Shown: in pieces, positions 16,137 through 23,827 of the stretch | Numbering within the stretch: the first letter of the stretch is position 1 | Layout: each line of letters begins with the position of its first letter | Origin: CAZMVU01 sp964569295 | GTDB taxonomy: Bacteria > Hydrogenedentota > Hydrogenedentia > Hydrogenedentales > JAGMZX01 | Assembly: GCA_964569295.1 (NCBI GenBank) | Contig: CAZMVU010000057.1 | Coordinates: 1-23,901 of the forward strand | Length of the DNA stretch: 23,901 nt | Direction: 5' to 3' | Made by a program: the position numbers and the translations under genes | The notes under the pieces: model-generated | What the model was told of the DNA's origin: nothing | Seen by the model: only the letters and a program-made list of their open reading frames with translations | Database searches by the model: none

Positions 16137-16173
16137 AAAAAGGCCCCGGGCGCCGGCTTGGCCGGCGCCCGGG
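16137..16173 (-). terminator. Intrinsic terminator of the GH10 gene
   Basis: A perfect 13-bp GC stem (16145-16157 with 16161-16173, CCCGGGCGCCGGC and its complement) has a 3-base loop. It is followed on the minus strand by GGCCTTTTTGTTG. It lies 34 bases beyond the GH10 stop. Confidence 0.85.
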
Positions 16174-16206
16174 TTGTGCAAGCGAAGAGCTTGGTGGAGC
16201 GGGAAT

Positions 16207-18678
16207 CTATTCGTACACTTCCTCGCCCACGCGGCAGAGGGCCTGCCCCTGATTGGCGAGGTAGTCGTTGACCGTTTCGAGACCGTACTGGAGCGTCCAG
16301 TTGAGGAGCTGCGTGTCCGTGCTGTTGATCCGGTCATTAAGGTTGATGTCGGCCAGACGGGTGTCGACGGTTGCCATGCCGTAGCCGCGGAGTAGCTGGT
16401 TGAGTTGATCCTCGCCCCAGACATTCAGGTAGTACGACAGGGTGTGGTCCCACTCCTCGATAACGCCGTCGTTGTTCAAGTCGCCCACGACCCCGACGAG
16501 GACCTGCTCGCGCTTGGCGGTCACGGTGACCGTGCGGGTGGCTTCCGCACTGTTACCCAGGCTGTCGGCGACACTGTAGCGGATGGTGTATTCGTCCGGC
16601 ACGTCTGTCTTGACCGAGCCGCTTACGTTCACCTGGCCGGTGATATCGCCGTCGATGTTGTCGCTGGCGGTATAGCCCGGCTCCGTATAGCTTTCGCCTT
16701 CCTCGATTTCGATCGCGTCGTTGCCGGTAAGGGTGATGGCTGGGGCCGTGGTGTCGACAGTGAGTTCGTTGTCGGTGTTGTCGTCTACGCTGTGTCCCGC
16801 GTCGTTGGTGGCGCGGGCCTGCACATCATAGCGGCCGTCTTCGAGGGCATTGCCCAGCGCAATCTGCCAGGTTTCTTCGTCGATGTCCGCCCGGTAGAAG
16901 CTTTCCCCGTCCACGCTCACGGAGACGCTCGCGGCGTTCGCGACGGTTCCGGTGAGCGTTGGGGTGTCGTTTTTCGTGGCCAGGCTGTTCACCGTGACGG
17001 CCGGCGGATCGGCGGGGGCCAGGTCGTCGAGCGTAACGGTGAGGGCGTTCTCTTCGCTCTTGGTGAGCGTAAAAGTGACTTCCTTGGTGTAGCCTTCGTA
17101 GTTCACGTTTACGGTGTACGAGCCCAAGTAGCCGTTGAAGTAAAAGCCGCCGCCGGTGTAGGTCTCGCCCGCCTTGCTGGTGTGCCATTCCTCGGTGATG
17201 AGGCGCTTGAGTGCGTTGTAGGCCGGCTTCGGGTTCAGGTTCTCATCCACGAGGCCGCCGCTGGGGACCCAGGCGCCGTGGTCCGAGAAATCCCACCAGG
17301 AAATCGCCTCGACCGCCGGATGGGCGAAGGCCACGCGGTACAGCTTCTCGGCGTAGTCGGCCTGGGTGGCTTCGTCCCACTGCGAACGCCAGGGGGCGCC
17401 GGTGGTGGCTGTGCCGTCAGACGGGGGGGTCAGTTCGGTGATGTGCACGCCCACATCGAGCTGGGCGTAGAGGTCGAGGATGTCGCGGATGCGGTGCATC
17501 GGGTAGGCTGTGTCGGTTGGCGCGTGGCCCTGGATACCGACGGCGTCCACGGCGACGCCACGGTCCTGCGCGGCCGCCACATGGTCCCAGAAGCCGAGCA
17601 GGCCGTTGTAGAACTGGCCGTACTCATTGACGACGAGCTTGCCGTCGGGGTCGTAGTCCCGGGCCCATGTGTGTGGGGCGTCGAGGCTGATACCGGGCTG
17701 GTTATGAGGCTCGTTTACCACTTCCCACGCGCCGATGCGATCGCCGTAGCGCTGCATGAGCGTGGCGACATGGGCGTGCATTTCCTCTTCCGAGGGCAGC
17801 TCGCCGTTCATCCAGTTGGGAAGCAGATCGGCCTGCGTCCAGAGCAGGGCGTGCCCTTTCATGGCGATGTCGTTGTCCACGCACCAGTCGACCATGCTGT
17901 CAAGCCGCGCGAAATCCAGGTTTCCCTCGGTCGGCTCGATAAGCCCCCAGAAGAGGGGGAGCGTGGCGTAGTTGAAAACGTCGCTGAAGAGCTCTTCGTA
18001 CTTGGCGTTCTTGGTCGTGTCGAAGAAGGTCTCGTAACCGGCGAAGCTGGCGCCGAAGAGGAATTCATGGGAATCCTGCTCGACCGTGACCGAGGCATTG
18101 GGCACCGGGTTGCCTTCTGCATCCACCACGTAGACCGTAGCGCCGCCCATGCGCAGCTCCTTGATCTGCTCGGTGGTGGCGTCCACCAAGTCGAGCTCGC
18201 GGCGTTCCGCATCGGCGAGCCAGGCGCTCTCGGTCGAAAAGGCCGGGTTGGCCTCGCCGCTCGTACCCGTAAGGCTCAGCGTGGTGAGGCCGAGGTTCCG
18301 GTCTTCGGTCTCGCTCATGGCGTCATTGAGGAACTGCACGCCGATGGTGTACACGCCCGGGTCGAACCAGGTCTCAAACACGTACTGTTCCCAGGTTTCC
18401 GTGTTTACGGAAACTTCATCCGCCGTGTAGCCATCGACGCTCAGCGCCATGATCGGCCACACACCGTCGAGCGGCTGCCCGAGTGCGGTCACGTCGAGCG
18501 CATAAACGCCGGCCTCGGTGATTTCGATGTATTCCGCCACTTCACCGTTCGAGAGCAGGTGACCTTCCGGTGACTGTTTGATGGAGGCGTTGCTGGCCTC
18601 AAAGCTGATGGCCTGGGCGGCCCCGGCGGTAATGGCGGTGATGAGCGTGAAGCTGATGACGAGACGAATAATGTTCAT
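16207..18678 (-). CDS. Secreted multidomain GH10 endo-xylanase-like enzyme with dockerin-like C-terminus
   Basis: GH10 enzymes cut beta-1,4-xylan with a retaining mechanism. ATG 18678 has AAGGGG 7 bases upstream on the minus strand and begins a signal peptide ending near TAGAAQA (823 residues in all). Order: a beta-rich, carbohydrate-binding-like N-terminal module (about 24-145); a linker with an ATVYVVDAEGNPVPNASV segment; the GH10 barrel (about 190-510) with acid/base Glu323 in WEVVNEP, nucleophile Glu415 in HITEL, and GHALLWTQADLLPNWM; one or two Ig-like modules; a DUF5011/HYR-like module (ITLTGNDAIEIEEGESYTEP); and a C-terminal pair of calcium-loop repeats, DLNNDGVIEEWD and DINLNDRINSTD, resembling a type I dockerin. 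It is probably extracellular or surface-bound. Family certainty is high; xylan as substrate is likely, not proven. Confidence 0.92.
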   Translation of the reverse strand: MNIIRLVISFTLITAITAGAAQAISFEASNASIKQSPEGHLLSNGEVAEYIEITEAGVYALDVTALGQPLDGVWPIMALSVDGYTADEVSVNTETWEQYVFETWFDPGVYTIGVQFLNDAMSETEDRNLGLTTLSLTGTSGEANPAFSTESAWLADAERRELDLVDATTEQIKELRMGGATVYVVDAEGNPVPNASVTVEQDSHEFLFGASFAGYETFFDTTKNAKYEELFSDVFNYATLPLFWGLIEPTEGNLDFARLDSMVDWCVDNDIAMKGHALLWTQADLLPNWMNGELPSEEEMHAHVATLMQRYGDRIGAWEVVNEPHNQPGISLDAPHTWARDYDPDGKLVVNEYGQFYNGLLGFWDHVAAAQDRGVAVDAVGIQGHAPTDTAYPMHRIRDILDLYAQLDVGVHITELTPPSDGTATTGAPWRSQWDEATQADYAEKLYRVAFAHPAVEAISWWDFSDHGAWVPSGGLVDENLNPKPAYNALKRLITEEWHTSKAGETYTGGGFYFNGYLGSYTVNVNYEGYTKEVTFTLTKSEENALTVTLDDLAPADPPAVTVNSLATKNDTPTLTGTVANAASVSVSVDGESFYRADIDEETWQIALGNALEDGRYDVQARATNDAGHSVDDNTDNELTVDTTAPAITLTGNDAIEIEEGESYTEPGYTASDNIDGDITGQVNVSGSVKTDVPDEYTIRYSVADSLGNSAEATRTVTVTAKREQVLVGVVGDLNNDGVIEEWDHTLSYYLNVWGEDQLNQLLRGYGMATVDTRLADINLNDRINSTDTQLLNWTLQYGLETVNDYLANQGQALCRVGEEVYE

Positions 18679-18751
18679 GCGATGACCCCTTCGTGTTTGC
18701 CGTTTCATGCCGGCACGGCCAACGCAGGGGGTGTGCCATATCGCGGTAAGC

Positions 18752-18782
18752 TTGTAAAGTGTTATAAGAGAATGGTTTACAA
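18752..18782. promoter_or_regulatory. Inverted repeat upstream of the GH10 gene
   Basis: TTGTAAA (18752-18758) and TTTACAA (18776-18782) form a perfect 7-bp inverted repeat separated by 17 bases. It lies 74 bases upstream of the GH10 start in an AT-rich patch. TATAAC (minus strand, 18766-18761) inside it could be a -10 box for GH10, but no -35 fits. It could be an operator controlling the GH10 gene. Confidence 0.35.
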
Positions 18783-18853
18783 TTAGTGGGCGCCTGCTGC
18801 TGTTGCGCGGATACCGCCGAACTGACGATCAATCCGACTGCCAAATGCCAATG

Positions 18854-18869
18854 TGACGAATCTTCGTCA
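18854..18869. promoter_or_regulatory. 16-bp palindrome between GH10 and trxB
   Basis: TGACGAATCTTCGTCA is a palindrome with 7-bp arms and a 2-base centre, located between the divergent GH10 and trxB genes. This form is usual for a dimeric repressor or activator site. It could serve either gene; no regulator gene is adjacent. Confidence 0.4.
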
Positions 18870-18973
18870 GTCCCGCCGGCGAAACCAATGGGAAGAGAGA
18901 GCACGGCGCCGGGTGTTTTGTCCGGTAATGGCGCGCACGATGTGATATGGATAAGCTGGTGCCTGGGGGTTCC

Positions 18974-19003
18974 TTGCCGATGGCGCAGCGGCTGCACTAT
19001 ACT
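18974..19003 (+). promoter_or_regulatory. Probable sigma70 promoter of trxB
   Basis: TTGCCG (18974-18979), an 18-base spacer and TATACT (18998-19003) lie about 70 bases before the trxB start codon. The -10 is good and the -35 moderate. Confidence 0.55.
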
Positions 19004-19080
19004 CATGGGCTCCACCCGATTGATTGCCGGCACGGCCCAACCATTCAACCACGTACTTTGAAGTGGAGGAGCGAAAAGAC

Positions 19081-20052
19081 ATGGAGAACGTACTCATAAT
19101 CGGAAGTGGACCTGCGGGCTACACTGCCGCGCTCTATACCGCCCGCGCAAACCTGGCGCCCTTGGTGCTCGAGGGGGAGCCGAGCCAGGAAATCCTTCCA
19201 GGCGGGCAGCTTATGACGACCACGGAGGTCGAGAATTACCCCGGCTACCCGGAGGGGGTGGATGGCGCCCAGATGATGGCGGATTTCAAGAAACAGGCGG
19301 AACGCTTCGGCGCCCGCTACCTCTACAAAACCGCCACGGAAGTCGATTTTTCGAAGCATCCGTTCAAGGTGTGGGCGAAAGCCGACTGCTTCGAGGCCAA
19401 GGCCGTTATCATCGCCACCGGCGCGACCGCGAAATACCTGGGTATCGAGTCCGAAACGCGATTCATGAACCGCGGCGTCTCGGCCTGTGCCACCTGCGAC
19501 GGGGCTCTGCCGCGCTACCGCGACAAGCCGGTGGTCGTGGTGGGCGGCGGCGACTCCGCCATGGAGGAGGCTATCTTCCTCACCAATTTCGCCAGCATCG
19601 TTTACATCGTCCACCGGCGCGATGCCTTCCGGGCCTCGCGGATCATGACGGACCGCGCCCTGAAAAACCCGAAAATCGTCGTTATCTGGGATGCGGTGGT
19701 GGACGAAATCCTGGGGGATGATGAGGATGGCGTGACGGGTGTTTGCGTGAAAAATGTAAAAACCGGCGACACCCAGGAACTGGCCTGTGCGGGCTTCTTC
19801 TCGGCCATCGGGCACAAACCCAATACCGACATTTTCGCGGGAAAACTGGACATGGATGAGACGGGCTACTTGAAGGCGAAGCCGGACAGCACCTACACGA
19901 ATGTGGATGGCGTGTTCGCTGCGGGCGACGTGAAAGACAGTGTCTACCGGCAGGCCGTGACCGCGGCCGGGAGCGGCTGCATGGCCGCTATCGACGCGAC
20001 CCGTTGGCTCGAGGCGCTCGAAGCACATGAGCCCGAGGCCGCCTCCCACTGA
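19081..20052 (+). CDS. trxB: Thioredoxin reductase
   Basis: This flavoenzyme passes electrons from NADPH through FAD to thioredoxin in the cytoplasm. The FAD-binding motif GSGPAGYTAALYTARA is at the N-terminus. GGQLMTTTEVENYPGYPEG is typical, the redox-active pair is in SACATCDGALPRY (CATC), and the NADPH-binding part has VVGGGDSAMEEA and HRRDAFRAS. TNVDGVFAAGDVKDSVYRQA near the end completes the family pattern. The length of 323 residues is normal. ATG 19081 has GGAGGA upstream (from 19063) and begins directly before the FAD motif; an in-frame start at 19024 would add an unrelated tail. It appears to be a single-gene unit; the next plus-strand gene is 332 bases away. Confidence 0.96.
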   Translation: MENVLIIGSGPAGYTAALYTARANLAPLVLEGEPSQEILPGGQLMTTTEVENYPGYPEGVDGAQMMADFKKQAERFGARYLYKTATEVDFSKHPFKVWAKADCFEAKAVIIATGATAKYLGIESETRFMNRGVSACATCDGALPRYRDKPVVVVGGGDSAMEEAIFLTNFASIVYIVHRRDAFRASRIMTDRALKNPKIVVIWDAVVDEILGDDEDGVTGVCVKNVKTGDTQELACAGFFSAIGHKPNTDIFAGKLDMDETGYLKAKPDSTYTNVDGVFAAGDVKDSVYRQAVTAAGSGCMAAIDATRWLEALEAHEPEAASH

Positions 20053-20072
20053 GCCAACGGCCATTCCGGTTG

Positions 20073-20216
20073 TTATGTGCGGAAGCTGATACCAAACAGG
20101 TTGAAGAACCGGTCGATGATGTTCAAGACCTGGAGAATCAGGCTCAATAGAATCTCCAGCTCGAAAACGTCGACAGCCGGTTTGGGTGCAAACGGAAGCA
20201 CAACGCGCGTTTTCAT
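20073..20216 (-). CDS. Possible 47-residue small protein
   Basis: A short reading frame lies on the opposite strand in the gap after trxB. ATG 20216 has a good ribosome site (AGGGAGAG) about 8 bases upstream on the minus strand. The peptide begins MKTRVVLPFAPKPAVDVFEL, followed by an aliphatic stretch (EILLSLILQVLNIIDRFFNLF) that could be an amphipathic or membrane helix. I recognise no family. Such a peptide could arise by chance, so I rate it as plausible only. A longer in-frame start at 20264 exists but lacks a comparable ribosome site. Confidence 0.4.
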   Translation of the reverse strand: MKTRVVLPFAPKPAVDVFELEILLSLILQVLNIIDRFFNLFGISFRT

Positions 20217-20305
20217 TTCAGGACTCTCCCTCATTTGCTTTACCCCAGGCGTGCAACAGAGCAACGCCGCCTGGTTGCCAGATTATGCACCGGTACGGTC
20301 CCGCC

Positions 20306-20333
20306 GTTACAACAGGGCCGCTGATATTATACG
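20306..20333 (+). promoter_or_regulatory. Weak candidate promoter of the cysteine-cluster gene
   Basis: GTTACA (20306-20311), a 16-base spacer and TATACG (20328-20333) lie about 50 bases before the start at 20385. TATTAT at 20325-20330 is an alternative -10. This is the best candidate in the gap but not strong. Confidence 0.3.
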
Positions 20334-20384
20334 AGAAACGAGGCCCAATTGGCCACACCGCGATTCATTACGGAGCCGCAGTCC

Positions 20385-20999
20385 ATGGGAAGCCGCTATG
20401 TCCGCTTTAAGTGCCACCATTGCAACCACTGCTGCACCGATGTAATCTGCCTGCCGACGCCCCATGACATACGGCGTATCGTACGCGAAACGGGCGCCAA
20501 CCCCTACGCCTTTCTCGAGTTTGTCACGCCCGGCGAAATCGATGAGGTCGAGGAAAACGACCCCACCTGGCTGGATGTCAACGGCGAGCGCTTTCTCATG
20601 GCATTGCGCCGCGACAAGCACGGCTGTTACTTTCTGCAGCGAAAGACGGGTTTCTGTACCATCTACGAGGCGCGGCCACTGCTGTGCCGCCTCTACCCGT
20701 TCCGGGTCGAGGAGATGGCGGATGGCACGGTAAGCGGTTTTACGCTGCACAAGGATGTCGGTTGTCCGCGGCACAAGGACGGGCTTGTACCTGTGCCGCC
20801 CTTGCGCAACATCTACGAAACGGACAATGAACACCAGGAGGAATACAAGGTGTTCGTACGCGCCTTCAACAACCACCAGTACCGTGGCAAGACGCCTCAG
20901 CAGTTTATCGAGCTCATCCTCGGGCTGGAAGATGATGAACGGGCGCGCCTCGAATGGCGGGCACGGCGCACTGACCGTACGTGGAAAGACCGCGGATAG
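20385..20999 (+). CDS. YkgJ-family cysteine cluster protein
   Basis: This 204-residue protein belongs to the YkgJ/UPF0153 type, small cytoplasmic proteins thought to bind zinc or an iron-sulfur cluster through conserved cysteines. The first cluster is CHHCNHCC near residue 10, followed by C in VICLP; later come CYFLQRKTGFCTIYEARPLLCRLYPF and GCPRHKD, the usual second half. ATG 20385 is chosen because GGAG at 20372-20375 is 9 bases upstream and the protein begins just before the first cysteines; a TTG at 20349 would add 12 residues. Family members are known in many bacteria but their biochemical role is largely undefined. It is followed by the phosphodiester glycosidase gene after a 38-base gap. 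Confidence 0.88.
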   Translation: MGSRYVRFKCHHCNHCCTDVICLPTPHDIRRIVRETGANPYAFLEFVTPGEIDEVEENDPTWLDVNGERFLMALRRDKHGCYFLQRKTGFCTIYEARPLLCRLYPFRVEEMADGTVSGFTLHKDVGCPRHKDGLVPVPPLRNIYETDNEHQEEYKVFVRAFNNHQYRGKTPQQFIELILGLEDDERARLEWRARRTDRTWKDRG

Positions 21000-21037
21000 A
21001 AGGCCACAGGCCGCTTCACGTATGCTACACTCACCGC

Positions 21038-21985
21038 ATGAGCCGCATCTCCACATCTACTGGCAGTAGGACGCAGGAACACACTTGGACGCGCCCCCCC
21101 CGCTGCATGTGGCGTCATGTGCTGGTGTGCGTGTTGCTTGTCCTGGCACTGCCCGCGAGCGCCGGCACCACCAACACAGTCCCGTTCGCCGGCGTGCGGC
21201 ATGTGGCGTACACGCAATCCGGGCCCTACCCGCTGGCGTGGCATTTGGTGATCATTGATCGTGACGCGGCGGGCATCCGCTTTACCGTCACGGAACCCAA
21301 TGGTGACGCTCCGGCTGACACGGACCGGGAAAGCACCAAGGATTTCGCCGCGCGCACGGGCGTGCAGGTGGCGGTGAACGCCAGTTTCTTCGCCGCGGAC
21401 GACGGCGCGCACGCCGACGTGCTCAGCCTGGCCGCCGCCGCCGGTACGCCCTATTCTCCGTGGAACAAGCAGTTGCCCGCGGGCGTGAACATCGCAAAGG
21501 ACAACACGGTCACCTTCGTGACGCCGGCCAGCCCGAACCCGACGGGTTTTGACTGCATGCCGCCGGTCACGCTGCATAATGCCGTGGCGGGAAACGAGTG
21601 GCTGGTGCGTGGCGGGCAGAGCATCGCCCCAGTATCCGAGGTGCGTCACCCGCGCACCGCCATCGGCCTGCATGAGGAGGGTGAACTCCTGCTGCTCGTT
21701 GTCGATGGCCGGCACGGTGCGCACAGCCGTGGCGCGACCTATCAGGAGTTGGCGGAGATTCTGGTGGCCCATGGCGCAAAAACGGCGATCAACCTCGATG
21801 GCGGCGGTTCATCGACCCTCGTGTTTGCAGACCCCGAGCCCCGCGTGGTCAATGTGCCCATGCCCTTTTCCGCGCCCGCGCGGGTTCCCGTACCTCGCGG
21901 CGGAATCACCCGGCCCGTAGGCAACAACCTTGGTGTCTATGCGGCGGCGGTGGTGGATGCCGATTGCACCTCGGCAGACGACTGA
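21038..21985 (+). CDS. Exported phosphodiester glycosidase-domain protein (NAGPA-like)
   Basis: The protein contains the domain of the human uncovering enzyme NAGPA, which cleaves a sugar phosphodiester; bacterial members are linked to cell-surface polymers. It has a signal peptide-like stretch, MWRHVLVCVLLVLALPASAG, and then family blocks VQVAVNASFF, HPRTAIGLHEEGELLLLVVD, GATYQELAEILVAHGAKTA and INLDGGGSSTLV, the last being the diagnostic one. ATG 21038 gives 315 residues, with 23 residues before the hydrophobic stretch. ATG 21107 would place the signal peptide at the very N-terminus. Neither has a clear Shine-Dalgarno; the upstream TACACT (21024-21029) is close enough to suggest a very short or absent leader. 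The start is therefore uncertain. Confidence 0.88.
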   Translation: MSRISTSTGSRTQEHTWTRPPRCMWRHVLVCVLLVLALPASAGTTNTVPFAGVRHVAYTQSGPYPLAWHLVIIDRDAAGIRFTVTEPNGDAPADTDRESTKDFAARTGVQVAVNASFFAADDGAHADVLSLAAAAGTPYSPWNKQLPAGVNIAKDNTVTFVTPASPNPTGFDCMPPVTLHNAVAGNEWLVRGGQSIAPVSEVRHPRTAIGLHEEGELLLLVVDGRHGAHSRGATYQELAEILVAHGAKTAINLDGGGSSTLVFADPEPRVVNVPMPFSAPARVPVPRGGITRPVGNNLGVYAAAVVDADCTSADD

Positions 21986-22053
21986 TTGCGCCATAGCGTG
22001 GATTGTCTGGACGGCGGGAAGGTGGACCCAGCGCCATTGTGCCGCGTCATGCA

Positions 22054-22079
22054 CCGTGGGATGCCGGCGTGGCCCACGG
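22054..22079. terminator. Hairpin between two convergent genes
   Basis: CCGTGGG (22054-22060) and CCCACGG (22073-22079) form a perfect 7-bp stem with a 12-base loop, placed between the ends of the phosphodiester glycosidase and DEAD-box genes. It could end both transcripts. Only CTTAATTA follows on the plus strand and no T-run on the minus strand, so an intrinsic terminator is not assured. Confidence 0.4.
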
Positions 22080-22084
22080 CTTAA

Positions 22085-23302
22085 TTACAAGAGGCGGCGG
22101 CGTTTATGGCGCATGGTGCCGCTGCGCGACATCTTGCCCAGGCGTGGATTTTCGTTCGCGGCTTGCCAGGTCGAGAGCACTTGGGGCGCATTTTCGTAAT
22201 CGATGCGTTCGATGCTGCGGCCCAGGGCGCGTTCGATAGCCCCGAGCTCCGAATAGTCCTGCGGCGTCACGAAGGTGACCGCATCGCCCTCGCGGCTGGC
22301 CCGCGCGGTGCGGCCGACGCGGTGGATGTAGTCGTCGGCGTTCGGCGGAATGTCGTAGTTGATAACGTGTGACACGTTCTCGATGTCGAGGCCGCGGGCC
22401 GCCACATCGGTGGCGACAAGGATATTGTAGCGGCCTTCGCGAAAACCTTGCAGCGCCTGTTGCCGGCGCTGTTGCGACAGATCCCCGTGGATGGCCGCCG
22501 CCCGGAAGCCATTCTTGCGCAGGGTCTTGCTGAGCCGGTGTGTGCGGTCCTTTGTGCGCAGGAACACGATCGCGCTGTCCAGGTTTTCCGTTTTGCGCAA
22601 CAACTCGGTGAGAAACTGCGACTTATCCTCCTGGCGTACGGGATACACGACTTGGCGCACCTCGTCCACCGGATGATGCACCATGCCGACGGTGATGCGC
22701 TCGGGCGCACGCATAAATTCGTTTACGAGCCGCTCGAGTTCGGGGGCGAAGGTGGCGGAGAACAGGAGGGTTTGCCGGTCATCGGGCAGTTTGGCCAGGA
22801 TGCGCCGGATATCGGGCAGGAAACCCATATCGAGCATGCGGTCCGCCTCATCGAGGATCAACACCTCGAGTTCGTTGAACCGCACACGCCCCCGGCCCAT
22901 GTGATCGAGCAGGCGCCCGGGCGTGGCCACCACGACGTCCGGACCGCGCCGCAGTTCATCGAGCTGGGCTGTGAAGCCCACCCCGCCGTAGAGCAGGGTT
23001 GTCCGCAATTGGAGCGCCTTCGCCACCTGGTCCACCACCGCATGGTCCTGGATGGTCAGCTCGCGGGTGGGCGCCAACACGAGCATCCGGAAGTTGCGGT
23101 GTTTTTCCCGGGCGAGGTGCGTGAGCGTGGGCAGACTGAAGGCCAGCGTCTTGCCGGTGCCTGTTTGCGCCGTGGCGATGATGTCTTTGCCGGCACATGC
23201 CAGGGGAATTGTCTGCTCCTGCACGGGCGTGGGCGTTTCGATGCCCATCGCATCCAGCACGCGCAGGCAGCGGTTGTCGATGTCGAAATGTTCAAAACCC
23301 AT
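22085..23302 (-). CDS. DEAD-box ATP-dependent RNA helicase (RhlE-like)
   Basis: This enzyme unwinds or remodels RNA using ATP, in ribosome assembly or RNA decay. All core motifs are present: the Q-motif region (GIETPTPVQEQTIP), I ATAQTGTGKT, Ia PTRELTIQ, Ib TPGRLLDH, II DEAD, III SATF, IV AIVFLRT, V ATDVAARGLDIE and VI HRVGRTARA. The C-terminus is short and basic (KMSRSGTMRHKRRRLL), as in RhlE-type proteins. Length of 405 residues is normal for this group. ATG 23302 begins the MGFEHFDID N-terminus; the nearest purine-rich GGAGAG is farther upstream than ideal. The gene stands alone. Confidence 0.95.
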   Translation of the reverse strand: MGFEHFDIDNRCLRVLDAMGIETPTPVQEQTIPLACAGKDIIATAQTGTGKTLAFSLPTLTHLAREKHRNFRMLVLAPTRELTIQDHAVVDQVAKALQLRTTLLYGGVGFTAQLDELRRGPDVVVATPGRLLDHMGRGRVRFNELEVLILDEADRMLDMGFLPDIRRILAKLPDDRQTLLFSATFAPELERLVNEFMRAPERITVGMVHHPVDEVRQVVYPVRQEDKSQFLTELLRKTENLDSAIVFLRTKDRTHRLSKTLRKNGFRAAAIHGDLSQQRRQQALQGFREGRYNILVATDVAARGLDIENVSHVINYDIPPNADDYIHRVGRTARASREGDAVTFVTPQDYSELGAIERALGRSIERIDYENAPQVLSTWQAANENPRLGKMSRSGTMRHKRRRLL

Positions 23303-23516
23303 GAATTACGTTGGCTCTCCGGCGGGTAGTCGTTGTAATCAGCGCCCACGTCCGGTTGCAAGCGGCAATCCGACCCGATCCCTGTGGGCGCCCGCGCCAA
23401 GCGGATCACCGATAGTATAGAACAGCGCCCTCCTCGAGATCGATTTTGTCATGCGAACACGTTTGCCCATAACATTTAGTGCCTTAGAAATCGTAACGGG
23501 CAATAAGTGACGATAA
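23303..23516 (-). promoter_or_regulatory. Upstream region of the DEAD-box gene
   Basis: TATACT on the minus strand (23419-23414) could be a -10 box about 112 bases before the start, but no matching -35 is seen (CGATCT at the right distance). TTGCCC/GGGCAA around 23464-23503 can pair over a 30-base loop. No gene is visible. Confidence 0.3.
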
Positions 23517-23598
23517 GGTCATTCTTTAGCCGTTTGCCGTGGGCCGTTTCCCATACTTCATGGGCCGCGCCCTTGTGCCATACGCCGAAAGAATTACA
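23517..23598. repeat. MITE-like inverted-repeat element, short copy
   Basis: Bases 23517-23536 (GGTCATTCTTTAGCCGTTTG) and 23579-23598 correspond to the two ends of the element at 12571-12830, in the same order. About 40 bases at the left end (through the CATACTT stretch) and 28 at the right end align well with that copy. Here the core is short and centres on CCCAT-acttc-ATGGG (23551-23565), so the whole element can fold into one imperfect hairpin. Confidence 0.55.
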
Positions 23599-23660
23599 CG
23601 ATAACACTCTTGTTCAAAATACGCTCAGAGAACAGACACGCCGGCGTTCATTTTCAGCCT

Positions 23661-23690
23661 GGACGGGTCCCGCCTGCGCGGGGATGACGG
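23661..23690. repeat. REP-like palindrome
   Basis: The stretch contains CCCGC-ctgc-GCGGG (23669-23682) followed by GATGACGG. This resembles the widespread 'CCCGCCTGCGCGGG..ATGACGG' family of small dispersed palindromes that I know from many bacterial genomes. A 7-bp hairpin ATTCTGC/GCAGAAT lies just after it (23700-23723). I judge it a repeat relic rather than a gene. Confidence 0.5.
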
Positions 23691-23827
23691 TCTGTTTCGA
23701 TTCTGCAACGGTTGGCGCAGAATTGTCTTGGACAGTAGTGACACGATAAGAAAGTTCAGAAACACCCCATCCCCGGCATTTGGAGGGCGGCTGCCCCGAA
23801 CCGCCGTATTGGAAGCTTGCGTTGAGT

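Noticed and set aside
16405..18573. Long plus-strand open frame opposite the GH10 gene (722 codons)
   Set aside because: It has no family features and is rich in Val, Gly, Arg and His as expected of an antisense frame; the minus-strand frame has a signal peptide, catalytic Glu residues and a terminator.
23507..23749. 80-codon plus-strand frame near the window end
   Set aside because: It is built from the MITE-like and REP-like repeats; the GPACAGMTV-like stretch is the usual chance translation of that palindrome family.
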